A DNA stretch of 64,000 nt, from the NCBI RefSeq assembly GCF_030811555.1, contig NZ_JAUSQZ010000001.1, forward strand, positions 7,313,241-7,377,240, read 5' to 3'. The notes under the pieces are model-generated. The model was not told the origin of the DNA. It ran no database searches and was given only the letters and a program-made list of their open reading frames with translations. Both the position numbers and the translations under genes were made by a program. This document shows positions 1 through 8,998 of the stretch, one piece after another; within the stretch, counting starts at the first letter, position 1; the number at the start of each line of letters is the position of its first letter. The stretch is from Kineosporia succinea. Its GTDB lineage: Bacteria; Actinomycetota; Actinomycetes; Actinomycetales; Kineosporiaceae.

Positions 1-1
1 C

Positions 2-2101
2 GGCCCGCACGGCCTGCGGTTCCAGGAGGAGACCGGCGACCACCTGGGCCTCAACCACAGCGAACCCGCCACCGCGTTCCCCACCGCCGCGGCCACCGGC
101 TCCACCTGGGACCCGGAGCTGCTGCACGAGATGGGCGAGGCACTGGGCCGCGAGTCACGGGCCTTCGGCGTCGACGTGCTGCTCGGGCCGGGCGTCAACA
201 TCAAGCGCTCGCCGCTGTGCGGCCGTAACTTCGAGTACTTCTCCGAGGACCCGGTGCTGGCGGGCGAGCTGGGCGCCGCCTGGGTGAACGGCGTGCAGTC
301 GCAGGGAGTCGGGGCGTCGCTCAAGCACTTCGCCGCGAACAACCAGGAGACCGAGCGCATGCGGGTCAGCGCCGAGGTCGACGAGCGCACGCTGCGCGAG
401 ATCTACCTGCCCGCCTTCGAGCACACCGTGAAGACGGCGAACCCGGCCACGATCATGGCCTCGTACAACAAGATCAACGGCACCTACGTCACCGAGAACA
501 CCTGGCTGCTGGAAGACGTGCTGCGCGGCGAGTGGGGTTTCAAGGGTTACGTGGTGTCGGACTGGGGCGCGGTCGGCAACCCGGCGCGCGGCGTCGCGGG
601 CGGCACCGACCTGACCATGCCGGCCGCCGGCGGTCACGCCGAGGAGGTGCTCGAGGCGGTCAAGGCCGGTGACCTCGACGAGGCCGTCCTCGACCGCGCC
701 GTGTCGCGCCTGCTCACCGTGCACGACCGGCTGCGCGCGGCCCAGAAGCCCGGTGTCACCGTGGATCACGCCGCTCACCACGAGCTGGCGCGCCGGGTGG
801 CGGCCGCCAGCTCGGTGCTGCTGGCCAACAACGGCGTGCTGCCGCTGAGCGCCACCGAGGGCGGCGCCATCGCCGTGATCGGCGAGTTCGCGCGCACCCC
901 GCGGTTCCAGGGGGCGGGCAGCTCGCACATCATCCCGACGCAGCTCGAGCGCGCCCTCGACCGGATCCGGGCCGCGGCGCAGCGAGAGGTCACGTTCTCG
1001 GCGGGGTTCCGGCTCGACGGCACGGTGGACGAGGCCCTGATCGCCGAGGCGGTCGCGGCGGCGAAGGCCGCGGGCACCGTGGTGCTGTTCCTCGGCCTGT
1101 CCGACAAGGAGGAGTCCGAGGGCTTCGACCGCGAGCACCTCGACCTGCCGCCGAACCAGCTGGCGCTGCTCGAGGCGCTCGCCGAGGTTCGCGACGACGT
1201 CGTGGTGGTGCTCAGCAACGGCTCGGTCGTCGACCTCACGCCGGCGATCGGGCGCACCGGGGCGATTCTCGAGACCTGGCTCGGTGGGCAGGCTTCCGGT
1301 GCCGCGACGGCCGACGTGCTGTTCGGGACGGCCGAGCCGGGCGGCCGCCTGGCCGAGACCGTGCCGCTGCGCCTGGCCGACAACCCGTCGTACGTGAACT
1401 GGCCCGGCACCCCGCAGCAGGTGCACTACGGCGAGCGGATCTACGTGGGCTACCGCTGGTACGACCGCACCGACAAGGACGTGGCCTTCCCGTTCGGATT
1501 CGGCCTGTCGTACACCACGTTCGCGATCAGTGACGTGGCGGTGAGCGTGGCCGACCCCGCGCAGGCGAAGGCCGTGGTGACGGCGACCGTGACGAACACC
1601 GGCGAGCGGGCCGGCAGCGAGGTCGTCCAGGTCTACGTCGGTGACCCGAGCGCGTCCGCCGACCGACCCGTCCGTGAACTCAAGGCGTTCGCGAAGGTGA
1701 CGCTGGAGCCCGGCGACCGCACCGTCCTCACTTTCGAGCTGTCGGAGAGGGATTTCGCGTTCTGGGCCGACGGCTGGACGGTCGAGCCGGGCGACTTCGT
1801 GATCGAGGTGGGCACCTCGTCGCGGGACATCGCGGCCACCGAGATCATCACGCTCGACGTGCCGGTCGCGACGGTCGTGCTCGACACCGACTCCACGGTC
1901 GGCGACTGGCTGAAGCACCCCCAGGGCGCTGCCCTGCTGCAGGAGCAGGTCTCGAAGCTGGGGGCCGGTTTCGCGTCGGCGCTGTTCGAGGACGAGGAGG
2001 CCCGGGTGATGATCGAGTCGATGCCGCTGCGCAGCCTGCTCGGCTTCGGCACCGGTGTGAACGGCAAGGCCGTGGTCGGCGAGCTCCTCACCCGCCTCTA
2101 G
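2..2101 (+). CDS. GH3 family beta-glycosidase (5' end outside window)
   Basis: Glycoside hydrolase family 3 enzyme, expected to remove beta-linked glucose or xylose from non-reducing ends. The reading frame is already open at base 2 with GPHGLR, a motif from the start of the GH3 barrel, so the N-terminus lies upstream of the window. The KHFA motif follows, and the nucleophile Asp lies in VVSDWG (codon 560-562). The second alpha/beta domain then follows, and the C-terminus carries a fibronectin III-like domain (from about base 1540). No signal peptide can be judged. It lies 9 bp before a TetR gene and heads a glycan-use locus, so it probably acts on imported oligosaccharides. The exact substrate cannot be read from sequence. 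Confidence 0.93.
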   Translation, partial: GPHGLRFQEETGDHLGLNHSEPATAFPTAAATGSTWDPELLHEMGEALGRESRAFGVDVLLGPGVNIKRSPLCGRNFEYFSEDPVLAGELGAAWVNGVQSQGVGASLKHFAANNQETERMRVSAEVDERTLREIYLPAFEHTVKTANPATIMASYNKINGTYVTENTWLLEDVLRGEWGFKGYVVSDWGAVGNPARGVAGGTDLTMPAAGGHAEEVLEAVKAGDLDEAVLDRAVSRLLTVHDRLRAAQKPGVTVDHAAHHELARRVAAASSVLLANNGVLPLSATEGGAIAVIGEFARTPRFQGAGSSHIIPTQLERALDRIRAAAQREVTFSAGFRLDGTVDEALIAEAVAAAKAAGTVVLFLGLSDKEESEGFDREHLDLPPNQLALLEALAEVRDDVVVVLSNGSVVDLTPAIGRTGAILETWLGGQASGAATADVLFGTAEPGGRLAETVPLRLADNPSYVNWPGTPQQVHYGERIYVGYRWYDRTDKDVAFPFGFGLSYTTFAISDVAVSVADPAQAKAVVTATVTNTGERAGSEVVQVYVGDPSASADRPVRELKAFAKVTLEPGDRTVLTFELSERDFAFWADGWTVEPGDFVIEVGTSSRDIAATEIITLDVPVATVVLDTDSTVGDWLKHPQGAALLQEQVSKLGAGFASALFEDEEARVMIESMPLRSLLGFGTGVNGKAVVGELLTRL

Positions 2102-2110
2102 GCTGGAGAG

Positions 2111-2698
2111 ATGCCGGAAGGGAGCGGGCGGTCGTACCGCCGGGCCAGCGAGCGGCGGGCCGAGGTCATCGAGGCGGCGATCGAGCTGTTCGCCGCGCGT
2201 GGTGTGAGCACCTCACTGCGCAACATCGGTGACGCGATCGGGGTCTCGCACGCGGCACTGCGCTACCACTTCCCCTCCCGCGACGAGTTGCTCGTGGACG
2301 TGTACCGCGCGCACGAGCACTCGTTCGCCGACCCGCTGGAGGCGAACTCGGCGGTGGCCGGGATGCGGGCCAGTGCCGAGCGCAACCGCGGCATCCCGGG
2401 TCTGGTCGAGCTGTACGCGACCCTGACGACGGACGCGTTGCAGGGCGAGGAGCACCCGGTCACCCGGGAGTTCATCACCGAACGCTTCCGTGACCTGCGC
2501 GCCCGGCTGAGGGAGGCGGTCGTCGCCCAGCAGGAGGCCGGTTCGGTGCCGGCCGACCTCGATCCGGGTGACGTGGCCGCACTGATCATCGCGGCCTCCG
2601 ACGGGCTCCAGCTGCAGTGGCTGCTGGAGCCCGGGGCGGTCGACGTGGAGCGTTCGCTGGCGGTGCTCGAGCGACTGCTGCCGGGCATTCGGGAGTGA
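2111..2698 (+). CDS. TetR/AcrR family transcriptional regulator
   Basis: One-domain repressor of 195 residues, the usual TetR length. The N-terminal helix-turn-helix (about residues 12-58) contains SLRNIGDAIGVSHAALRYHF, and a helical ligand domain follows. The ATG is preceded by GGAGAG. The upstream stop codon also forms TAGGCT, a -10-like hexamer 6 nt before the ATG, so the gene could be read both from the GH3 transcript and from its own leaderless promoter. Its position between a GH3 gene and a LacI gene suggests control of the same sugar locus, but no TetR-like operator is evident nearby. Confidence 0.92.
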   Translation: MPEGSGRSYRRASERRAEVIEAAIELFAARGVSTSLRNIGDAIGVSHAALRYHFPSRDELLVDVYRAHEHSFADPLEANSAVAGMRASAERNRGIPGLVELYATLTTDALQGEEHPVTREFITERFRDLRARLREAVVAQQEAGSVPADLDPGDVAALIIAASDGLQLQWLLEPGAVDVERSLAVLERLLPGIRE

Positions 2699-2867
2699 TC
2701 CGGGCGCGGGCGCTCGGCTGCCTCCTGGTTGCTCTCAGCCTGTTATCGCTCCTGCCTCCGGACCGAGTGAACTCCACGAGCCCAGCACGCCCGGTGTTCA
2801 CCCGGTAGCCCCTGTCCCGGCGTCCATTAGCCTGGCCTTCCACTCACCGCCGCAGGAGGCAAGCACC

Positions 2868-3983
2868 GTGGCTTCACGCCGTCGTCCCACGGTTCACGAC
2901 GTGGCGAAACTGGCCGGGGTCTCGATCGCCACCGTGTCGTTCGCGTTCCGGCGGCCCGAGCAGGTGCGCCCCGAGACCCGGGAGTCGGTGCTGCGGGCGG
3001 CCCGGGAGATCGGGTACATCCCCAGCGCCTCGGCCCGTGGGCTGGTGCGCGGCAAGACCGGCGCCCTGGGGCTTCACTCGTACGAGTTCCTGCTGGAGCG
3101 GCCCCTGCACGAGGAGGCGGTCACCGCCGTCTCGCCGGCCCCGTTCGACCTCGCCCAGGACGTCATCCCCTGGGACGGCATGCCCGACGCGCGGCGGGCC
3201 GACATCCGGGCCTTCCCGCTGTACGTCGACGAGGTGCAGCGCGGTTTCGAGCTGGAGGCCCGCCGGCACGGGCGCCCGGTACTGGTCGGGCGCGGCGACC
3301 CGTCGCAGGGCGCGATCACCGAGACCGCCGGGCGGGTGGACGGTCTGGCGATCTTTCCCGGTCGCTCGGCCCGCGCCTCGCTGCAGGAGGTCACGCTGAA
3401 CATGCCGGTGGTGCTGTTCAGCCTGCCCCCGGAGAACGACGGCTACCACCACGTGCTCGCCGACAACCGCGGCGGCATGCGGGATCTCGTGACCCACCTG
3501 GTGACGGCCCACGGCGTGCGCGACCCGCAGTTCGTCGGCGGCACGATCGCCTACGACTACCTCGAGCGGTTCACCGGGTTCCAGGAAGGGCTGCGCGAGC
3601 TGGGCCTGCCGGTGCCGGACGACGTGTGCGACGACGCCGACCTCGGCCGCGGCCCGACCTTCACCGGGGTGCTGCGGCTGGTGCGCGAGAACCGATTGCC
3701 CCCGGCCCTGGTCTGCGCGAGCGACCAGCTGGCGGTGGAGCTGCTCGACCTGCTGCGGCGCGAGGGGGTGTCGGTGCCGGGCGACGTGATCGTCACCGGG
3801 TTCGACGGGATCCTGGCCGGGCTGCTGTCGCAGCCGGCGCTGACCACGGTGCGGCAGCCGATGCAGGCGATGGGACGCGTGGCGGCACAGCTGCTCATGC
3901 TGGACCCGGACGACGCCCCGGAGCGGGGACGCACGGTGACCCTGGCGACGCGGGTGGAACCCCGGGCCAGCTGCGGCTGCTGA
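2868..3983 (+). CDS. LacI family transcriptional regulator
   Basis: Regulator of 371 residues starting at a GTG with AGGAGG 8 nt upstream. The N-terminus has the LacI HTH and hinge (TVHDVAKLAGVSIATVSFAF, residues 8-27). It is followed by a periplasmic-binding-protein-like effector domain ending near GFDGILAGLLSQPALTTVRQ. It stands directly upstream of the lipoprotein/permease operon and shares its direction. The 26-bp palindrome at 4121-4146, with a central CG as is typical of LacI operators, is the obvious candidate target, so it is inferred to be the local repressor relieved by an oligosaccharide. The C-terminus ends in CGC, which is unremarkable. Confidence 0.93.
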   Translation: MASRRRPTVHDVAKLAGVSIATVSFAFRRPEQVRPETRESVLRAAREIGYIPSASARGLVRGKTGALGLHSYEFLLERPLHEEAVTAVSPAPFDLAQDVIPWDGMPDARRADIRAFPLYVDEVQRGFELEARRHGRPVLVGRGDPSQGAITETAGRVDGLAIFPGRSARASLQEVTLNMPVVLFSLPPENDGYHHVLADNRGGMRDLVTHLVTAHGVRDPQFVGGTIAYDYLERFTGFQEGLRELGLPVPDDVCDDADLGRGPTFTGVLRLVRENRLPPALVCASDQLAVELLDLLRREGVSVPGDVIVTGFDGILAGLLSQPALTTVRQPMQAMGRVAAQLLMLDPDDAPERGRTVTLATRVEPRASCGC

Positions 3984-4120
3984 ACGCCCGGGCGCACCGG
4001 TGGGCCGGAACCGGCACCGCTGTCCGTTATCACCACAAAATCCGGCCCCCGGCTGACGTTCTCGCGACACCCGGCCCTGCGCCCCTTTGCGTGACAGCCT
4101 CCCCCGTGCCAGCATGGCCC

Positions 4121-4146
4121 CGTCAATCTAAACGTATAGATTGACG
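4121..4146. promoter_or_regulatory. Palindromic operator upstream of sugar ABC operon
   Basis: Two perfect 10-bp arms, CGTCAATCTA and TAGATTGACG, flank the 6-bp centre AACGTA, which holds the central CG usual in LacI-family sites. The site ends 25 bp before the GTG start of the lipoprotein gene and 137 bp after the LacI stop. It is AT-rich against a GC-rich surround. The best candidate binder is the adjacent LacI protein (2868-3983); the TetR protein is an alternative. Confidence 0.8.
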
Positions 4147-4170
4147 ACTGCGTGTTCGAGGAGGAACAAC

Positions 4171-5439
4171 GTGAAGAGGACGACCACGCTCGGCGCCCTG
4201 GCCATCGTGCTCACGGCGAGCATGACCCTGGCCGGCTGTGGACGCTCCGAGGAGGCCGGCAGCGACAGCCCGGCCGCCGCGTCCACCATCGGCACCGACC
4301 CCGCCACCGGTGACATCACCATCTGGGCGATGGGCACCGAGGGTGAACTGCTGCCGGAGTTCGTGAAGGAGTTCCAGAAGGCCAATCCCGACGTGAACGT
4401 CGAGTTCACGGCGATTCCCTGGGACGCCGCGCACAACAAGATCCAGACCGCGATCGCCGGCGGCAACACGCCCGACCTGGCCATGATGGGCACGACCTGG
4501 ATGGCCGACTTCGCCGACGCGTTCGCCACCGTGCCGACCGACCTGGACACGACCGACTACTTCCCGGGCGCCCTCAGCACCACCGAGAGCGGCGACCGCG
4601 CGGTGGGCCTGCCCTGGTACGTCGACACCCGCGTGCTCTACTACCGCACCGACCTGGCCGAGAAGGCGGGCTGGACCAAGGCTCCCACCACCTGGGACGA
4701 GCTGAAGCAGATGGCCACCGACATGCAGGCGAAGGCCGGCGCCACATTCGGCATCCGCCTGCCCGCCGGCAACGACGCGTTCCAGGGCACGTTGTGGATG
4801 CCCTGGTCGAACGGTGCCGAGATCACCAGCGGCGACAAGTGGACGCTCGACAGCCCCGAGATGGTCGAGGCCTACGAGTACTACCAGAGCTTCTTCACCG
4901 ACAAGATCGCCGACCCGAACGCCGACGTCTCCTCCGGCGCGCAGGAGGCCTCGTTCGTCGACGACAGCACCCCGATGCTCATCGACGGGCCGTTCATGCG
5001 CAGCTCGCTGGCCTCGGTCGGCGGCGACGACTTCGACGAGAAGTACTCGGTGGCGACGCTTCCCGCGCGGAAGAGCTCGGTCTCGTTCAGCGGCGGCGCC
5101 AACCTCGTGGTGTTCAACGACAGCGACAACGCCTCCTCCGCCTGGAAGCTCGCGAAGTGGCTCGGCGAGGCCGGCACCCAGGCGTCGTGGTTCAAGACCT
5201 CCGGTGACCTCCCCGCCGCCCAGGCCGCCTGGGACGAGAAGGAACTCGCCGACGACGAGGACCTGCAGGTCTTCGGCACGCAGCTCGAGACCGCGAAGTC
5301 GCAGCCGATCAGCACCTCCTGGGTGAAGGTCGCCGCCGCCGCCGACCAGGCCCTCGAGCAGATGCGCCGGGGCAGCACCTCGGCCGCCGACGCCCTGAAG
5401 GACCTGCAGTCCAAGGCTGACTCCATCGGACTGGACTGA
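4171..5439 (+). CDS. Carbohydrate ABC transporter substrate-binding lipoprotein
   Basis: Extracellular solute-binding protein family 1 (MalE/CUT1 type). The GTG at 4171 is chosen because GAGGAG precedes it and it yields a clean lipoprotein signal: KR, a hydrophobic stretch, then the lipobox LAGC with the lipidated Cys at residue 23. The mature protein begins with a Ser/Gly/Asp-rich linker and then DITIWAMGTEGELLPEFVKE, typical of sugar binders. It lies 2 bp from the first permease gene. It is expected to sit on the outer face of the membrane and deliver oligosaccharides to the two permeases. An in-frame TTG at 4141 is rejected because it lies inside the operator. Confidence 0.95.
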   Translation: MKRTTTLGALAIVLTASMTLAGCGRSEEAGSDSPAAASTIGTDPATGDITIWAMGTEGELLPEFVKEFQKANPDVNVEFTAIPWDAAHNKIQTAIAGGNTPDLAMMGTTWMADFADAFATVPTDLDTTDYFPGALSTTESGDRAVGLPWYVDTRVLYYRTDLAEKAGWTKAPTTWDELKQMATDMQAKAGATFGIRLPAGNDAFQGTLWMPWSNGAEITSGDKWTLDSPEMVEAYEYYQSFFTDKIADPNADVSSGAQEASFVDDSTPMLIDGPFMRSSLASVGGDDFDEKYSVATLPARKSSVSFSGGANLVVFNDSDNASSAWKLAKWLGEAGTQASWFKTSGDLPAAQAAWDEKELADDEDLQVFGTQLETAKSQPISTSWVKVAAAADQALEQMRRGSTSAADALKDLQSKADSIGLD

Positions 5440-5441
5440 CC

Positions 5442-6326
5442 GTGGGTGCCCGGCTCCGCCGGAAGCAGGCCCTGATCGCGTGGGGCTTCTGCCTCCCGTT
5501 CGTGCTGGTGTTCGGCGTGTTCATGCTCGTGCCGCTGCTCGGGTCGTTCGGCATGTCGTTCACCGACTTCACGGCGCGCGACATCCGGTCGCCGTTCTCG
5601 GTGAACTTCATCGGCCTGCAGCAGTACACCGACCTGTTCGCCGACGCCCGGTTCCGTCAGTCGCTGCTCGTCACCGGGCTGTTCGTGGTCATCGGCATCC
5701 CGCTGACCATGGTGGTGGCGCTCGCCCTGGCCCTGGCCCTGAACTCCGGCTCGGGTCGCATCGTCTCGCTGTTCCGGGTCGGGTTCTACGCCCCGGTGGT
5801 CACCAGCATCGTCGCGGTGTCGGTGGTCTGGCGGTACATCCTGCAGCCGGAAGGCCTGGCCAACCAGGCACTCTCGCTGATCGGGATCCAGGGACCGGAC
5901 TGGCTGAACGACTCCACCTGGGCCCTGCCGTCGCTCATCCTGATGGCCGTCTGGCGCAACGTCGGCACGCTGATGATCATCTTCCTGGCCGGGTTGCAGG
6001 CGGTTCCGACCGACGTGCACGAGGCGGCGATGATGGACGGGGCGGGCGGCTTCCGGCGGCTGATCTCGGTCACGCTGCCGCTGCTGCGCCCGACCCTGCT
6101 GCTGGGTGCCGTGCTGATCTCCGTGGGCTACCTGCAGTTCTTCGAAGAGGCGTTCGTGATGACCAAGGGCGGGCCGCTCGACGCCACCCTGTCGGTGGCC
6201 TACTACACCTACCAGCAGTTCGGTTTCGGTGAGTACGGCATGGCCTCGGCCGCCAGCTACGTGCTGTTCCTGGTGATCGCACTGGTCAGTCTCGTGCAGT
6301 TCCGCGTGCTGCGGTCGCAGGACTGA
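5442..6326 (+). CDS. Sugar ABC transporter permease (MalF/UgpA type)
   Basis: Membrane permease of 294 residues with about six transmembrane helices. The cytoplasmic coupling loop carries the EAA motif near HEAAMMDGAGGFRRLISVTL. The GTG start lies 2 bp after the lipoprotein stop, which indicates translational coupling. It pairs with the next gene to form the heterodimeric channel of a CUT1 importer. No ATP-binding subunit is encoded here, so it probably shares a housekeeping ATPase of the MsiK type, as is common in actinobacteria (inference). Confidence 0.95.
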   Translation: MGARLRRKQALIAWGFCLPFVLVFGVFMLVPLLGSFGMSFTDFTARDIRSPFSVNFIGLQQYTDLFADARFRQSLLVTGLFVVIGIPLTMVVALALALALNSGSGRIVSLFRVGFYAPVVTSIVAVSVVWRYILQPEGLANQALSLIGIQGPDWLNDSTWALPSLILMAVWRNVGTLMIIFLAGLQAVPTDVHEAAMMDGAGGFRRLISVTLPLLRPTLLLGAVLISVGYLQFFEEAFVMTKGGPLDATLSVAYYTYQQFGFGEYGMASAASYVLFLVIALVSLVQFRVLRSQD

Positions 6327-6337
6327 GGGGATCTTTC

Positions 6338-7147
6338 ATGCCTAAGAAGCTCACCTACACCGTTCTGAGCCTGGGCCTCGCCGCCTGGCTCCTGCCCTTT
6401 CTCTGGATGGCCCTGGGCTCGTTCAAGAACCAGGGCGAGATCCTGCGCCGGCCGCCGACCTGGTGGCCCGAGCAGCCCACCGGCGAGAACTACGGCCAGT
6501 GGTTCGGCCCGCTGCACTTCAGCACGTTCTTCACCAACAGCCTGATCGTGGCCGTGCTCACCGTGCTCGGCAACCTGGTGTTCTGCTCGATGGTCGGCTA
6601 CGCGCTGGCCAAGATGGAGTTCCCCGGCAAGAAGCTGCTGTTCGGCCTGGTCATGGTCACCCTGATGGTGCCCGGCGTGGTCACGTTCGTGCCGCTGTTC
6701 GTGATGGTCTCCAAGCTGGGGCTGCTCAACAGCTACGCTGCGCTGATCCTGCCGTTCATCACCGCGCCGCTCGGGGTGTTCCTCATGCGGCAGTTCATCC
6801 TGGGCATCCCCGACGCGCTGCTCGAGGCCGCGCGCATCGACGGCGCCGGCGAGCTGCGGATCTTCGCCCGGATCGTGATGCCGCTGTGCGGGCCACCTCT
6901 GGCCACGCTCGGCATCCTCACGTTCCTCACGTCCTGGAACAACTTCCTCTGGCCGCTGGTGGCCGCGCAGAGCGAGGACCGGTACACGCTGCCGGTCGCG
7001 CTCTCGCTGTACTCCACCGGCCAGAACGCCACCAACTACGGCCTGCTGCTGGCCGGATCGGTGCTCGTGATCGTGCCGATCCTGCTGCTGTTCGTCGCCC
7101 TGCAGCGCTACTTCATCCAGGGCGTCGCGACCACCGGCCTGAAATAA
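6338..7147 (+). CDS. Sugar ABC transporter permease (MalG/UgpE type)
   Basis: Second channel subunit, 269 residues, with six predicted membrane helices and an EAA loop at about residues 165-185 (LLEAARIDGAGELRIFARIV). The N-terminal LPFLWMALGSFKNQGEI matches the MalG-like permease entry. It starts 11 bp after the first permease. Together with 4171-6326 it forms the membrane part of an oligosaccharide importer, and the GH3 and GH43/32-like genes immediately downstream would process the cargo in the cytoplasm. Confidence 0.95.
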   Translation: MPKKLTYTVLSLGLAAWLLPFLWMALGSFKNQGEILRRPPTWWPEQPTGENYGQWFGPLHFSTFFTNSLIVAVLTVLGNLVFCSMVGYALAKMEFPGKKLLFGLVMVTLMVPGVVTFVPLFVMVSKLGLLNSYAALILPFITAPLGVFLMRQFILGIPDALLEAARIDGAGELRIFARIVMPLCGPPLATLGILTFLTSWNNFLWPLVAAQSEDRYTLPVALSLYSTGQNATNYGLLLAGSVLVIVPILLLFVALQRYFIQGVATTGLK

Positions 7148-7162
7148 CCGAGGTAACCACCG

Positions 7163-8989
7163 ATGCGCATCCCCCTGTCCGACGACAACGGCCACCAGTA
7201 CCGCGATCTCAACGGCAACGGCGTGCTCGACCCCTACGAGGACACCCGCCTGTCCCCCGAGGAACGCACCGAGGACCTGCTCGGCCGGCTCAGCCTGGCC
7301 GAGAAGGCCGGGCTGATGTTCCAGACCGTGATCGAGGTCGGCCCCGACGGCGACCTGGTCGAGACGGCCGGGCGCATCAGCAAGTCCCCCACCTCCGAGG
7401 TGGTCACGGGCAAGCACCTGAACCACTTCAACGTGCACCAGATCGCCACCGCCCGGCAGGCCGCCACCTGGAACAACAACCTCCAGGAACTGGCCGAGAC
7501 CACGCCGCACGGTATTCCGGTCACGATCTCGACCGACCCGCGGCACGCGTTCGTCGACAACGCCGGGGTCGCGTTCTCGGCCGGGCCGTTCAGCCAGTGG
7601 CCCGAGGGCCTGGGCCTGGCCGCCCTCGACGACCTCGACGCGGTGCGGCGTTTCGCGGACGTGGCCCGGCAGGAGTACGTGGCCGTGGGCATCCGGGCCG
7701 CCCTGCACCCGCAGATCGACCTGGCCACCGAGCCGCGCTGGGGACGTCAGGCGCAGACGATGGGGCACGACGCGGACCGGGTCTCCGAGTTCACGGCGGC
7801 GTACCTGGAGGGATTCCAGGGGGCTTCGCTGTCGAGCACCAGCGTTGCCTGCACCACCAAGCACTTTCCCGGGGGCGGACCCCAGAAGGACGGGGAGGAC
7901 GCGCATTTCCCGTACGGACGCGAGCAGGTCTACCCGGGTGGGATGTTCGACTACCACCTGAAGCCGTTCCGGGAGGCCATCGCCCGGGGCACGGCCGCGA
8001 TGATGCCGTACTACGGGATGCCGATCGACCTGACCGTGGGCGGCGAGAAGATCGAGGAGGTCGGGTTCGGCTTCAGCCGCCAGATCGTGACCGGTCTGCT
8101 GCGTGAGGAGCTGGGCTACGACGGGGTCGTGGTCACCGACTGGGAGCTCGTCAACGACAACCACGTGGGCGAGCAGGTGCTGCCGGCACGGGCCTGGGGC
8201 GTGGAGTCGCTCACCCCGTCGCAGCGTCTGGCGAAGATCATCGACGCCGGGTGCGACCAGTTCGGTGGTGAGGAATGCACCGATCTGCTGGTCGATCTCG
8301 TGGAGAACGGGGAGGTCTCCGAGGCCCGGCTCGACGAGTCGGTGCGCCGGCTGCTGCTGGTGAAGTTCCGGCTCGGGCTGTTCGACGACCCGTTCGTGGA
8401 CGTGGACGCGGCGGAGCGGATCGTGGGGCGGGCGGACTTCCGGCGCCAGGGGTTCGAGGCCCAGGCCGAGTCCACCACCGTCCTGGTGAACCGGGAGGCG
8501 ACCCTGCCCCTCGCGTCCAGCATTCGCGTCTACAGCGAGAACGTGCGCCCGGAGCAGGTTTCCGAGTGGGCGCAACCGGTCGCCACGCCGGAGCAGGCGG
8601 ACGTGGCCGTGGTGCGGCTCCTGGCCCCGTTCGAGCCGCGCGACGACCTGTTCCTGGAGGCCTGGTTCCACCAGGGCTCGCTCGACTTCCCGCCCGGGCT
8701 GGTGCACCGGCTGTCGCGGATCGCGGAGCACTGCCCGCTCGTCGTGGTCGTGACCCTCGACCGGCCGGCGATTCTCACGCCGCTGGTGCCCTTCGTGTCG
8801 GCCCTCGTCGCCGACTACGGCAGTTCGGACGCGGCGGTGCTGGCGGCCCTGCGGGGCAGGATCGCACCGCGAGGGCGGCTGCCGATCGAGATCCCGCGGT
8901 CGATGGACGCGGTGCGCGCCTCGCGGGCCGATGTTCCCGGTGACACCGAGAACCCGCTTTTCCCGGTGCACTTCGGCCTGACGATCTAG
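7163..8989 (+). CDS. GH3 family beta-glycosidase, cytoplasmic
   Basis: Second GH3 enzyme of the locus, 608 residues, with no signal peptide. The N-terminus DLNGNGVLDPYEDTRLSPEE is followed by the GH3 barrel. It has the KHFPGGG motif (K233, H234) and the nucleophile Asp326 in VVVTDWE, then the alpha/beta sandwich domain ending near RGRLPIEIPRS. It lacks the C-terminal fibronectin-like domain present in the first GH3 protein of the window. SD and spacing (16 bp after the permease stop) put it in the same operon. It is probably a beta-glucosidase or beta-xylosidase acting on the imported sugar. Confidence 0.93.
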   Translation: MRIPLSDDNGHQYRDLNGNGVLDPYEDTRLSPEERTEDLLGRLSLAEKAGLMFQTVIEVGPDGDLVETAGRISKSPTSEVVTGKHLNHFNVHQIATARQAATWNNNLQELAETTPHGIPVTISTDPRHAFVDNAGVAFSAGPFSQWPEGLGLAALDDLDAVRRFADVARQEYVAVGIRAALHPQIDLATEPRWGRQAQTMGHDADRVSEFTAAYLEGFQGASLSSTSVACTTKHFPGGGPQKDGEDAHFPYGREQVYPGGMFDYHLKPFREAIARGTAAMMPYYGMPIDLTVGGEKIEEVGFGFSRQIVTGLLREELGYDGVVVTDWELVNDNHVGEQVLPARAWGVESLTPSQRLAKIIDAGCDQFGGEECTDLLVDLVENGEVSEARLDESVRRLLLVKFRLGLFDDPFVDVDAAERIVGRADFRRQGFEAQAESTTVLVNREATLPLASSIRVYSENVRPEQVSEWAQPVATPEQADVAVVRLLAPFEPRDDLFLEAWFHQGSLDFPPGLVHRLSRIAEHCPLVVVVTLDRPAILTPLVPFVSALVADYGSSDAAVLAALRGRIAPRGRLPIEIPRSMDAVRASRADVPGDTENPLFPVHFGLTI

Positions 8990-8998
8990 GGGATTCCC

